Positions 17,620-25,990 of a DNA stretch of 35,917 nt are shown piece by piece. Positions within the stretch are counted from its first letter, which is position 1, and each line of letters starts with the position of its first letter. The translations under genes were made by a program, and so were the position numbers. The notes beneath the pieces are model-generated. The model worked only from the letters and a program-made list of their open reading frames with translations, was not told the DNA's origin and did no database searches. The stretch comes from Scopulibacillus darangshiensis. Its GTDB lineage: Bacteria > Bacillota > Bacilli > Bacillales > Sporolactobacillaceae. The stretch covers positions 1 through 35,917 of the forward strand of contig NZ_SLXK01000042.1 of NCBI RefSeq assembly GCF_004341035.1, written 5' to 3'.

Positions 17620-17686
17620 TTTGTTGCAAATGCAACAAAGTTAAGCTAAATTTAATATATCCCATTTTTGTTGCAAATGCAATAAA
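17620..17686. promoter_or_regulatory. two MarR operators
   Basis: Dyad 1, TTTGTTGCA-AA-TGCAACAAA (17620-17639), is perfect. Dyad 2 (17667-17686) is the same except for one C-to-T change in the right arm (TGCAATAAA). The centres are 47 bp apart. Dyad 1 begins 21 bp from the marR start and dyad 2 ends 27 bp from the yczE-like start, so both transcription units can be controlled. Confidence 0.8.
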
Positions 17687-17713
17687 AAAATAATAATAAA
17701 GAGGTTGGGTAAA

Positions 17714-18357
17714 GTGAAGTATGTTTTTTATGTATTAGGCATTTTCATATTAACCCTTGGTATTTCTTTCACTATACAATCAGGCCTTGGAACGTCACCT
17801 TTTGATGCGCTTTTGGTAGGACTGTCCATAAATGCGGGGCTTACTGTGGGAAGCTGGGAAGTAATCATAGCTTTAATATTGATATGTTGTCATTCGTTTT
17901 TAAAAAGACGAAGACCGGAAGTTTTGGGGTTGTTAACAGCATTTATAACGGGTATCGGTATTGATATGTGGCTTTTTTTATTGCACTTTTTTGTAACACC
18001 TGAACTATGGTACAGCAAAGCAGTTTGTTTTGGAATCGGCTTAGTTGTTATAGGATTGGGAACTGCAACATATTTACACACAAATTTTGCCCCAATCCAG
18101 TTGACCGATTAACTTTAATCATTAAAGAATTAACTAGAACAAATATATTTTTTTCGAGAACATTCATTTACTTCGTATTCTTGATAATGGCAATAATTTT
18201 AAATGGACCAATTGGCGTGGGAACTTTATTAACCGTTTGTTTTGGGGGACTAATACTTAATTGCTTTATGCCTTTTACTGAAAAAGTATTAGACCGGATA
18301 TTAACACACTCTCGTACACCGCCAAACGTTGATAAAGATAAAAAGCATTCAATATAG
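17714..18357 (+). pseudogene. yczE/YitT-type membrane protein gene with a frameshift
   Basis: From a GTG at 17714 (AAAGAGG nine bases upstream) the frame encodes a multispan membrane protein (VLGIFILTLGISFTIQSGLG, then TSPFDALLVGLS), typical of the YczE/YyaS/YitT family. At NFAP (about 18092-18094) it runs into ten codons and a stop at 18112. One frame over, the expected sequence resumes as NPVDRLTLIIKELTRTN and continues through two more spans to 18357. One missing base (CCCCAAT for an expected CCCCAAAT) explains it, giving about 214 residues, the family's usual length. It is either a real pseudogene or a base-calling error. It lies under the MarR operators. Confidence 0.8.
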
Positions 18358-18383
18358 AATGTTAAAGAGATGCCATAACCACT

Positions 18384-18407
18384 AAAAAAGCCACCAATAA
18401 TGGCAGC
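18384..18407 (-). terminator. terminator of the glycosyltransferase gene
   Basis: Minus-strand GCTGCCA, TTAT, TGGTGGC, TTTTTT: a 7-bp stem with two G-U pairs and a T6 tract, 15 bp after the stop codon. Confidence 0.5.
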
Positions 18408-18422
18408 TGAGAATTTTTATAT

Positions 18423-19625
18423 TCAAATATCATATTGACTTTTAAATTTGAAAATCTCATTAACAGCTTGGTGATACCCACCCGATTTTTGAAAGGATTC
18501 TCTGATATTAGCAACAGCTTTATGGAAGGATTGGTGGTTTAACACATGATCCGCAGCTTCATATAGTCGATTTGCCGTCAAACTTTCCATTTGTAATTGA
18601 ATACCCGCTCCGATATTGGCAACTTGCCTTGCAATGATCGGCTGATCCGCACTTTGCGGGATGACAATTAGCGGAACCCCGTAATAGAGCCCTTCATTGG
18701 TACTGTTCATTCCACCATGTGTGATAAATAATTTAGTGTATTTCAGCACTTCGGTTTGTGGAACATAATTTTTTACAATAAAATTTTGGGGGATCTCTCC
18801 CAATTCACCTAGTTGGGTTTGTTTCCCAATAGACATGACAAGGGTATGATCAGTGTCCCCAAATGCCTTAAAACAAAGCTTATAGAAATCAATGGCTTGG
18901 TTAAAGACAGTACCCAGTGAAATGTAAATGGGGCTTTTTCCCTTGATTGCAGTAAAGTCGACGTTTTTTTGCGTTAACCGTGAAGAAATGGATGGACCTA
19001 CAAATTTATAGGTTTGGTCAAATGCTTCTCCAAAAGGCTGGAACTCCCTAGTTGTATAAACGATTGTAAGTGGTGCAGGGTTACAAAAAACTTCATAAGG
19101 AGAATTGATTTCAACATCATATTTTTCTTTAATTTTTGCTGTCAGGTTTTGAAAATCATCATTTATCCTTTTTAAAATTTCTGCTGGGACATTTTGTGAA
19201 AGATGTTCTAATGTTCTATCGAATGATATCCTGGACTGCGCAAAAGATGTACACGAATTGATCGCGGAAAGCTTAAGGATTTGGGCAAGTAACCGTCCAC
19301 AACCAAACATAGAATCGTGGATCATGTAATCAAAATGCTCCCCTTTAATCTGTTCAAGAACGTTAGGTATGACGATATCTGCCGTATGTAAAAGTCCGTT
19401 GACTCTCTCGAGTAAGTGATTTCTTCCGCCGGAAATAAAGGCTTTTATAAATTTTTGACCATCAAATGTTCGTACAGTAGCTCCCGTCTTCTCTATCCGC
19501 TCCCGAAAAGCCTCTATCGTAAAGTACACTACCTCTTCTCCACGCGAAATAAGCTCTCGTACAACCCCAATAGTTGGATTGATATGTCCTTCTGATCCGC
19601 CATTAATAAATAAAACACGGGCCAA
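18423..19625 (-). CDS. GT1 glycosyltransferase, macrolide (MGT/YjiC) type
   Basis: 400 residues with GT-B fold. The N-terminal acceptor half opens with ARVLFINGGSEGHINPTIGV; the C-terminal nucleotide-sugar motif is FITHGGMNSTNEGLYYGVPL followed by IVIPQSADQ. Relatives transfer glucose from UDP-glucose to macrolides, flavonoids and other hydroxylated aglycones, often as detoxification. The TTG at 19625 is chosen because AGGGAG lies eight bases upstream; an earlier GTG (19634) abuts that site. It is a single-gene unit on the minus strand with no biosynthetic cluster around it. Confidence 0.88.
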   Translation of the reverse strand: MARVLFINGGSEGHINPTIGVVRELISRGEEVVYFTIEAFRERIEKTGATVRTFDGQKFIKAFISGGRNHLLERVNGLLHTADIVIPNVLEQIKGEHFDYMIHDSMFGCGRLLAQILKLSAINSCTSFAQSRISFDRTLEHLSQNVPAEILKRINDDFQNLTAKIKEKYDVEINSPYEVFCNPAPLTIVYTTREFQPFGEAFDQTYKFVGPSISSRLTQKNVDFTAIKGKSPIYISLGTVFNQAIDFYKLCFKAFGDTDHTLVMSIGKQTQLGELGEIPQNFIVKNYVPQTEVLKYTKLFITHGGMNSTNEGLYYGVPLIVIPQSADQPIIARQVANIGAGIQLQMESLTANRLYEAADHVLNHQSFHKAVANIRESFQKSGGYHQAVNEIFKFKSQYDI

Positions 19626-19765
19626 TTCTATCACTCCCTAGGCAAAGATATTTTCTTTTTTAAATTTTCGACATAAGGTGACTAAAACCTTTATTTGAAG
19701 CACTTGCCTTATATAAGAAAATCGTTCACTGCCTTACGTTCCTCAAAACATTCTACAAAATATAT

Positions 19766-19799
19766 AAAAGCAGCCCGAACTTAACATCGGCTGCTTTTT
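19766..19799. terminator. terminator of the permease gene (bidirectional)
   Basis: AAAAGCAGCC (19766-19775) and GGCTGCTTTT (19789-19798) form a 10-bp stem with flanking A and T tracts, about 57 bp after the permease stop. Confidence 0.8.
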
Positions 19800-19855
19800 G
19801 TCTTTTGCATACTAATAATTTTTTGTTCAAAACAACTGCAATATCATTTTTCTTG

Positions 19856-21250
19856 TTAAGCATCTGTCCTTCTTTCGTATAGAACTGAATTTGATTTCGT
19901 TCTCCTTCTGTGCAGTAAAAAGTAAGAAACAAGAACAAGCACCGTAATGCCGAATGTCAGGAAGAATTGCAAGCGCATAGATGGTATAAAAGCCTGCGCA
20001 ACAAAGATTGCAAACAACATTATTATTGTTACGTATGTTAGATATGGGAACAGCCACATTTTAACTTTTAAGAGCCCAGGATTTTCTCTTTCAATTTTCT
20101 TTCGGGATCGCAAGTGTGACACAGCAATAAATATATACATAATCATTGTGACGCCGCCCGAGCTGCTTGCTAAAATAACAAATATTTTATCCGCAACCAC
20201 TAATTTTAATAACGTGATAATGTACACAGCTGCTACGCTAGCCAGAATTGCGGCAATTGGAGCCCCGCGTTTATTTACTTTTGAAAGAGGTTTTGGTGCA
20301 TCTCCTTTATTAGATAGAGAATACAGGATCCGCGAACTGGTATACATACCGGTGTTTAGAATCGATAATAACGAAACGAAAATGACGATATTCATAAATT
20401 GACCGGCAATCGGCAAGCCTGCCATATTAAATATACTCGCATAAGGCGCTTTAAATAAGCCTGATTCGCTCTTAGGAAGCAAGAACACTATTATGATTGA
20501 AGAACCTACAAAGAATATCAGCAGTCGCCAAACAACACTGTTAATTGCCTTAATTATATTTTTCTCCGGGTTCTCAGATTCTCCAGCCGCGATTGCCGCC
20601 ACTTCACTTCCTGAGATAGAAAAGGTTATAAATACTATACTTAAAAATACTGGAAGAATGCCATGAGGGAAAAAGCCGCCATAGGAATTAAAGTTCGTTA
20701 ATCCCGGCGATTTTACGCCAGGCATAATGCCCAAGATCATGGCTGCGCCAATGCACAAGAAGGCAATAATCGTTGCCACCTTAATAAATGCCAGCCAATA
20801 TTCGAACTCCCCATAAGATTTAACCGAAAATATATTCGTTATCATCATAATGATCGGAAAACATAAGCTTGCTATCCACGTTGGAATCGACGGTACCCAG
20901 CCATGAACCATAGCTCCTAGTATCGTTGACTCTATGACGATGATAATTATCCAGTTAAACCAATACAGCCAACCGATGGTATAACCAGCCCAGGGACCTA
21001 TTGACTGCTGGGCATAGGTCGAAAATGATCCGCTGTCCGGGTTTAATACTGCCATCTCCCCAAGCATACGCATCACCAGCACCACCATAATCGTTGCTAA
21101 TAGATACGATATGATAGCCGCTGGTCCTGTATCATTAATAATCGTTCCAGTGCCGACGTATAAACCGGACCCTATGACTCCGCCAATCGATATCATTGTA
21201 ATATGTCTTGTTTTAAGACCCTGTTGAAGCCCGCTTTTCCGAGTAGCCAT
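19856..21250 (-). CDS. amino acid permease (APC superfamily, GabP/AnsP-like)
   Basis: 464 residues with about 12 hydrophobic spans. The N-terminal block is that of the amino acid transporter family: LKTRHITMISIGGVIGSGLY with VGTGTII, then GPAAIISYLL and MRMLGEMAVLNPDSGSFSTY. It imports an amino acid or amine with protons. It is 139 bp downstream of the HisD-like gene with no promoter of its own that I can see, so the sigma-54 promoter at 22722-22737 probably serves both. The substrate is then likely the compound the dehydrogenase acts on, or a derivative. AAGGATGG stands 11 bases before the ATG. Confidence 0.88.
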   Translation of the reverse strand: MATRKSGLQQGLKTRHITMISIGGVIGSGLYVGTGTIINDTGPAAIISYLLATIMVVLVMRMLGEMAVLNPDSGSFSTYAQQSIGPWAGYTIGWLYWFNWIIIIVIESTILGAMVHGWVPSIPTWIASLCFPIIMMITNIFSVKSYGEFEYWLAFIKVATIIAFLCIGAAMILGIMPGVKSPGLTNFNSYGGFFPHGILPVFLSIVFITFSISGSEVAAIAAGESENPEKNIIKAINSVVWRLLIFFVGSSIIIVFLLPKSESGLFKAPYASIFNMAGLPIAGQFMNIVIFVSLLSILNTGMYTSSRILYSLSNKGDAPKPLSKVNKRGAPIAAILASVAAVYIITLLKLVVADKIFVILASSSGGVTMIMYIFIAVSHLRSRKKIERENPGLLKVKMWLFPYLTYVTIIMLFAIFVAQAFIPSMRLQFFLTFGITVLVLVSYFLLHRRRTKSNSVLYERRTDA

Positions 21251-21332
21251 CTTTTTGTCACCATCCTTATCATTTACTTAACCATTTCCTCAACTCGTTT
21301 GCGAGTCTTTTTATAATGAAAATGATGGAAGA

Positions 21333-21360
21333 CTCACAAAATAAGGTCTTATTTTGTGAG
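21333..21360. repeat. 12-bp perfect hairpin between hisD-like and permease genes
   Basis: CTCACAAAATAA (21333-21344) and TTATTTTGTGAG (21349-21360) with a 4-nt loop. On the transcribed (minus) strand no U-tract follows, so it may be an mRNA-processing or stability element, or a partial attenuator, rather than a full terminator. A small ACTCG-TTTG-CGAGT hairpin lies at 21293-21306. Confidence 0.5.
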
Positions 21361-21389
21361 CCTTTCACTTTTCTTTCCATAGGAAATGA

Positions 21390-22676
21390 CTATATGTTTT
21401 CTTCGATATCTAATTTTCCCGTTAATCGAATGTTTGCCGATCGCAAATGGCCGATTAACCCTTCTCTATTTGATTGCCTGACGCAATGCGGCGCTAATTG
21501 TGTCACCCCTTCATTTTCAATTCTCTGATAGGTAACAACTTTCAGGAAAGTGCCAACCCATACACCGCCTGTATATTTAGCAGCAGCATTCGTTGGAAGA
21601 ATATGATTCGTTCCACAAACTTTATCGGCAAAAACAACGGAAGCATTTTCTCCCAAAAATAGAGATCCGTAATTTGTTAATTTATCTAAATGTGAATAAG
21701 CTTCCTCTACTTGGACATGGAGATGTTCCGCAGCTAAATGATTTGTAATAGAAATGGCTTCATCCAGGGACTCTGCCAAAATAACCTGTCCCCTTCTCCG
21801 CCAAGATTCCCGTGCAACTTTTGCAGTAGGCAACGTCTGTAATTGCTTCTCAATTTCATGAATAACTTCAAGTCCAAGTTCTCTGCTCGTAGTGACTAAA
21901 ATACCTTGCGCGTCAATATCGTGCTCTGATTGAGCCAGCAGGTCGGATGCCACATATTCAGCTTGCGCTGTTTTATCAGCAAGAACCAACACTTCACTCG
22001 GTCCTGCTAAAAGATCTATGCCTACAACGCCATTAACCTGCCTTTTTGCTTCGGTGACAAAGCGGTTGCCAGGGCCAGTGATTTTATTGACTGGACTTAC
22101 CGTTTCTGTTCCATAGGCCAGTGCTGCTATCGCTTGTGCGCCGCCTAATGAAAAAATTTCATCTGCCCCCGATTGATGAGCGGCATAAAGGACGGCCGGA
22201 TGAATCACTCCCTCTTTGGTTGGAGGGGTACAGACTCGGATGTTGGATACGCCGGCAACCTTTGCCGGAATAATTGCCATTTGTGCCGATGAAAGCAATG
22301 GATATCTGCCGCCTGGGACATATGCGCCGACAGACTCAATAGGAATAACCTTTTGCCCCAGATGAACTCCTGGAATCATTTCTTGTTCAAATTCAGTTAA
22401 AGTTCTTCTTTGTGCTTCTGCAAAAGCGCGAATGCGCTCTATCGAGAAAGCCATGTCCTCAATAAGCGTGGCAGGAAGTTTCTTTTTTGCTTCTAACACA
22501 TCATCTTCGGAAACCTTTAGATCGTCTATTTCTACTTTATCAAATTTCTTCAAAAACCCCTTTAATGCTATATCGCCTTCATTTCTAACTTGTTGGATGA
22601 TAGAAGCGACCGTCTGTTCCAATTCGTTCTTTTCTTGTGCTGGAATCACTTCTTGTTCTTTTAAAAATTCAACCAT
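21390..22676 (-). CDS. HisD-family dehydrogenase, catabolic type
   Basis: 428 residues of the histidinol dehydrogenase family, NAD-dependent oxidation of an alcohol to an acid. With Met at 22676 as residue 1 (AGG nine bases upstream; an earlier GTG at 22712 lacks a site), the zinc ligands Gln249, His252, Asp351 and His410 and the Glu317-His318 catalytic pair are in place (AQSEHD, AAEHL, FADKVCGTNH, EGLIGH). The stretch GTNHILPTNAAAKYTGGVWV differs from biosynthetic HisD and resembles catabolic members such as sulfopropanediol dehydrogenase HpsN. No other his genes are near, and the promoter is sigma-54. So a catabolic role on an amino alcohol or related diol is likely; histidinol itself is possible. 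Confidence 0.85.
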   Translation of the reverse strand: MVEFLKEQEVIPAQEKNELEQTVASIIQQVRNEGDIALKGFLKKFDKVEIDDLKVSEDDVLEAKKKLPATLIEDMAFSIERIRAFAEAQRRTLTEFEQEMIPGVHLGQKVIPIESVGAYVPGGRYPLLSSAQMAIIPAKVAGVSNIRVCTPPTKEGVIHPAVLYAAHQSGADEIFSLGGAQAIAALAYGTETVSPVNKITGPGNRFVTEAKRQVNGVVGIDLLAGPSEVLVLADKTAQAEYVASDLLAQSEHDIDAQGILVTTSRELGLEVIHEIEKQLQTLPTAKVARESWRRRGQVILAESLDEAISITNHLAAEHLHVQVEEAYSHLDKLTNYGSLFLGENASVVFADKVCGTNHILPTNAAAKYTGGVWVGTFLKVVTYQRIENEGVTQLAPHCVRQSNREGLIGHLRSANIRLTGKLDIEENI

Positions 22677-22721
22677 TTTTGCCAACCTACTTTCTTTTAG
22701 TTTTCCTTGCACTTATTACAT

Positions 22722-22737
22722 TGCAAGGATCATGCCA
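22722..22737 (-). promoter_or_regulatory. sigma-54 (-24/-12) promoter
   Basis: Minus-strand TGGCATGATCCTTGCA fits the consensus TGGCAC-R-N4-TTGC at every fixed position except one (T for C at position 6), with exact spacing between GG and GC. It lies 46 bp before the HisD-like start and directly downstream of a sigma-54 activator gene. Confidence 0.85.
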
Positions 22738-22753
22738 AAAGAAACTTGGTCAT

Positions 22754-22794
22754 TTATGAGTCATAACACGCCTAATCTACCCATTATTGACTCA
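22754..22794. promoter_or_regulatory. candidate upstream activator sites
   Basis: TTATGAGTCATAA (22754-22766) is a perfect 13-bp dyad, and TGACTCA recurs at 22788-22794; the centres are 31 bp (three helical turns) apart. They lie about 20-55 bp upstream of the -24 element, where an enhancer-binding protein could dock. Confidence 0.6.
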
Positions 22795-22805
22795 CTTGTT
22801 GAAAA

Positions 22806-22850
22806 AAACAGACCCAAAAATGACTCTATAAGTCGTTTTTGGGTCTGTTT
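22806..22850. terminator. terminator overlapping the end of the activator gene
   Basis: AAACAGACCCAAAAA (22806-22820) and TTTTTGGGTCTGTTT (22836-22850) form a perfect 15-bp stem. The activator's last codons lie in one arm and its TAG in the loop. On the minus strand a T-tract follows (TTTTTTTC). Confidence 0.85.
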
Positions 22851-24289
22851 ATCTTATATTTGATACACTTTCGGCTAATCGTACTCTGGCTTGAACTTAA
22901 GAAGTCAGCAACTTTCCGGGTTGATCCAAGCTTCTTCATATAGTAGGATAATAATTCTTTTTCCACACTTTCAAGCCGCTCCTCGAGACTTAGTTCGTTA
23001 TTATTGAAAAGTTCGGCAACAAAATCGCCTTTATCATAAAATGCCTTATCCTGCTTTGGCTCCTCTTTAAAATTTTTGGCAGGCGGCTGATTCGTCAACC
23101 CTTTATCTATCAAAATTCCATCCGTTGTAACGACTAACCGTTCCAAGGTATTCTCAAGTTCACGGATATTGCCTGGCCAGTCATACGCTGTTAATTCTTC
23201 CAAAACGTTTGGAGATAACATTTTGTTTGAGTTATATTTTGCGTTGATTCGGTCCAATAATGAAAAGATTAATTCAATCAGTTCTTCACGTCTATCTCGT
23301 AAGGGAGGAACCTCAATTGGCACAACGGATAGGCGGTAGTAAAGATCCTGCCGGAATGCTCCGTCTCTAACCATTTTGTCTAAGTCCCTATTTGTTGCTG
23401 CTATAATCCGAATATCAACTTTCTTTGTTTTTCTTCCTCCCACTCTCATAAATGACTTATTTTGAATGACTTGTAGCAGCTTAGTTTGCAAATCAATTGA
23501 TAATTCGCCGATCTCATCAAGAAAAAGGGTCCCGTTATCCGCTAATTCAATCAGCCCCTTTTTTCCTGACGATAAACTCCCTGAGAAGGCGCCGGATTCA
23601 TACCCGTATAATTCAGATTCAAATAAATTCGGTGGAATAGCGCCACAATTAATCTCTACAAATGAGGCATTTTTTCTCGTGCTCTCATCATGAATCCATC
23701 TTGCTATTTCTGTCTTTCCAACCCCTGATTCTCCAAGCAATAAGACCGTACTGTCAACTTTAGCCACCCTTCCTAACAACTCAAGTATTTTAACGATTGA
23801 CGGGCTTTTCGCCACGATTTTATTTCCGTAGTATTGATTATTGCTTTTTAATTCATTAAGCTGGATATTATAGCTCTCTATCAGCTCTTCCATTTCCTTT
23901 ATTTTCTCTTTTAAAGACAGCACCTCAGTTATATCTATTGTGTTTGAAATAACAAAGATCAGCTCACCAGAATCGTTAAACACTGGTGACGATGTCACAT
24001 GCAACCTTTTTCCGTTAGAGGTCGTTTGAATCACTGTGACAGGCTCCTTTGTTTCTAACACTTTTAAAGTTGCGGAGGGTGTAAATATTCCTTCGGCAAC
24101 CAGATCTCTCACATTTCTGCCTACTAATTCGTCCACGGATTTGCCACAATTTTTTTGACACGCGGGATTTACCCTTATACAATTTCCAGCTCCATCAGTC
24201 ACGAATATTTCATCCATTGATAGCTCAAAGATTGTTTCCAATTCTAAAATTTCATGTTCCAATTTCTCTATATTTTTACTATTGCTCAA
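22826..24289 (-). CDS. sigma-54-dependent activator (PAS, AAA+, HTH)
   Basis: 487 residues. A short N-terminal coil and PAS sensor domain (about 15-120) precede a coiled coil (122-150) and the AAA+ domain (about 155-395). The AAA+ domain has Walker A GESGVGKT (186-193), Walker B TLFLDE (254-259), the sigma-54 contact loop as GAFSGS (233-238) instead of the usual GAFTGA, and the DWPGNIRELEN block (370-380). A C-terminal HTH (about 455-478, STRKVADFLSSSQSTISRKC) binds DNA. TTG start, with AAGGGGG seven bases upstream. It is divergent from nothing but directly precedes a sigma-54 promoter, so it should activate the HisD-like/permease operon when its PAS domain senses a small molecule. Confidence 0.9.
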   Translation of the reverse strand: MSNSKNIEKLEHEILELETIFELSMDEIFVTDGAGNCIRVNPACQKNCGKSVDELVGRNVRDLVAEGIFTPSATLKVLETKEPVTVIQTTSNGKRLHVTSSPVFNDSGELIFVISNTIDITEVLSLKEKIKEMEELIESYNIQLNELKSNNQYYGNKIVAKSPSIVKILELLGRVAKVDSTVLLLGESGVGKTEIARWIHDESTRKNASFVEINCGAIPPNLFESELYGYESGAFSGSLSSGKKGLIELADNGTLFLDEIGELSIDLQTKLLQVIQNKSFMRVGGRKTKKVDIRIIAATNRDLDKMVRDGAFRQDLYYRLSVVPIEVPPLRDRREELIELIFSLLDRINAKYNSNKMLSPNVLEELTAYDWPGNIRELENTLERLVVTTDGILIDKGLTNQPPAKNFKEEPKQDKAFYDKGDFVAELFNNNELSLEERLESVEKELLSYYMKKLGSTRKVADFLSSSQSTISRKCIKYKINRPKNDL

Positions 24290-24356
24290 TGATTATCCCC
24301 CTTAAAAAGCGCCCCGCTTATTTGTTAGTTCTATATTATTTCCCTATTCCCTTCTG

Positions 24357-24393
24357 CTTGGCATCAACCTGGCTAAATGCAATTTATGCCAAG
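24357..24393. promoter_or_regulatory. 8-bp inverted repeat upstream of the activator gene
   Basis: CTTGGCAT (24357-24364) and ATGCCAAG (24386-24393) are complementary, 29 bp centre to centre. It could be an autoregulatory site. A TGGCAT and a TTGC are near each other, but their spacing is two bases too short for a sigma-54 promoter. Confidence 0.4.
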
Positions 24394-24447
24394 TGAAGAA
24401 TGACCGTTAGATTTGCTGTAAATTATATTTTTTTCCATTATAAAATA

Positions 24448-24481
24448 AGAGCCCCCGCTGATTTTAAATCAGGGGGGCTCT
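24448..24481. terminator. strong terminator after bglH
   Basis: AGAGCCCCC (24448-24456) pairs with GGGGGCTCT (24473-24481) and CTGATTT with AAATCAG inside, leaving one bulged G. On the minus strand TTATTTTATAA follows. It ends the licT-bglP-bglH operon. Confidence 0.85.
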
Positions 24482-24502
24482 CGGATAATTACCATGCTTT
24501 AA

Positions 24503-25990
<1,488 letters not shown>

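Noticed and set aside
19827-20057. 76-codon frame inside the permease gene
   Set aside because: Lies in another frame of the strongly supported permease gene; no independent evidence.
24361-24393. Second sigma-54-like TGGCAT ... TTGC upstream of the activator gene
   Set aside because: Distance between GG and GC is two bases too short; sigma-54 promoters do not tolerate this.
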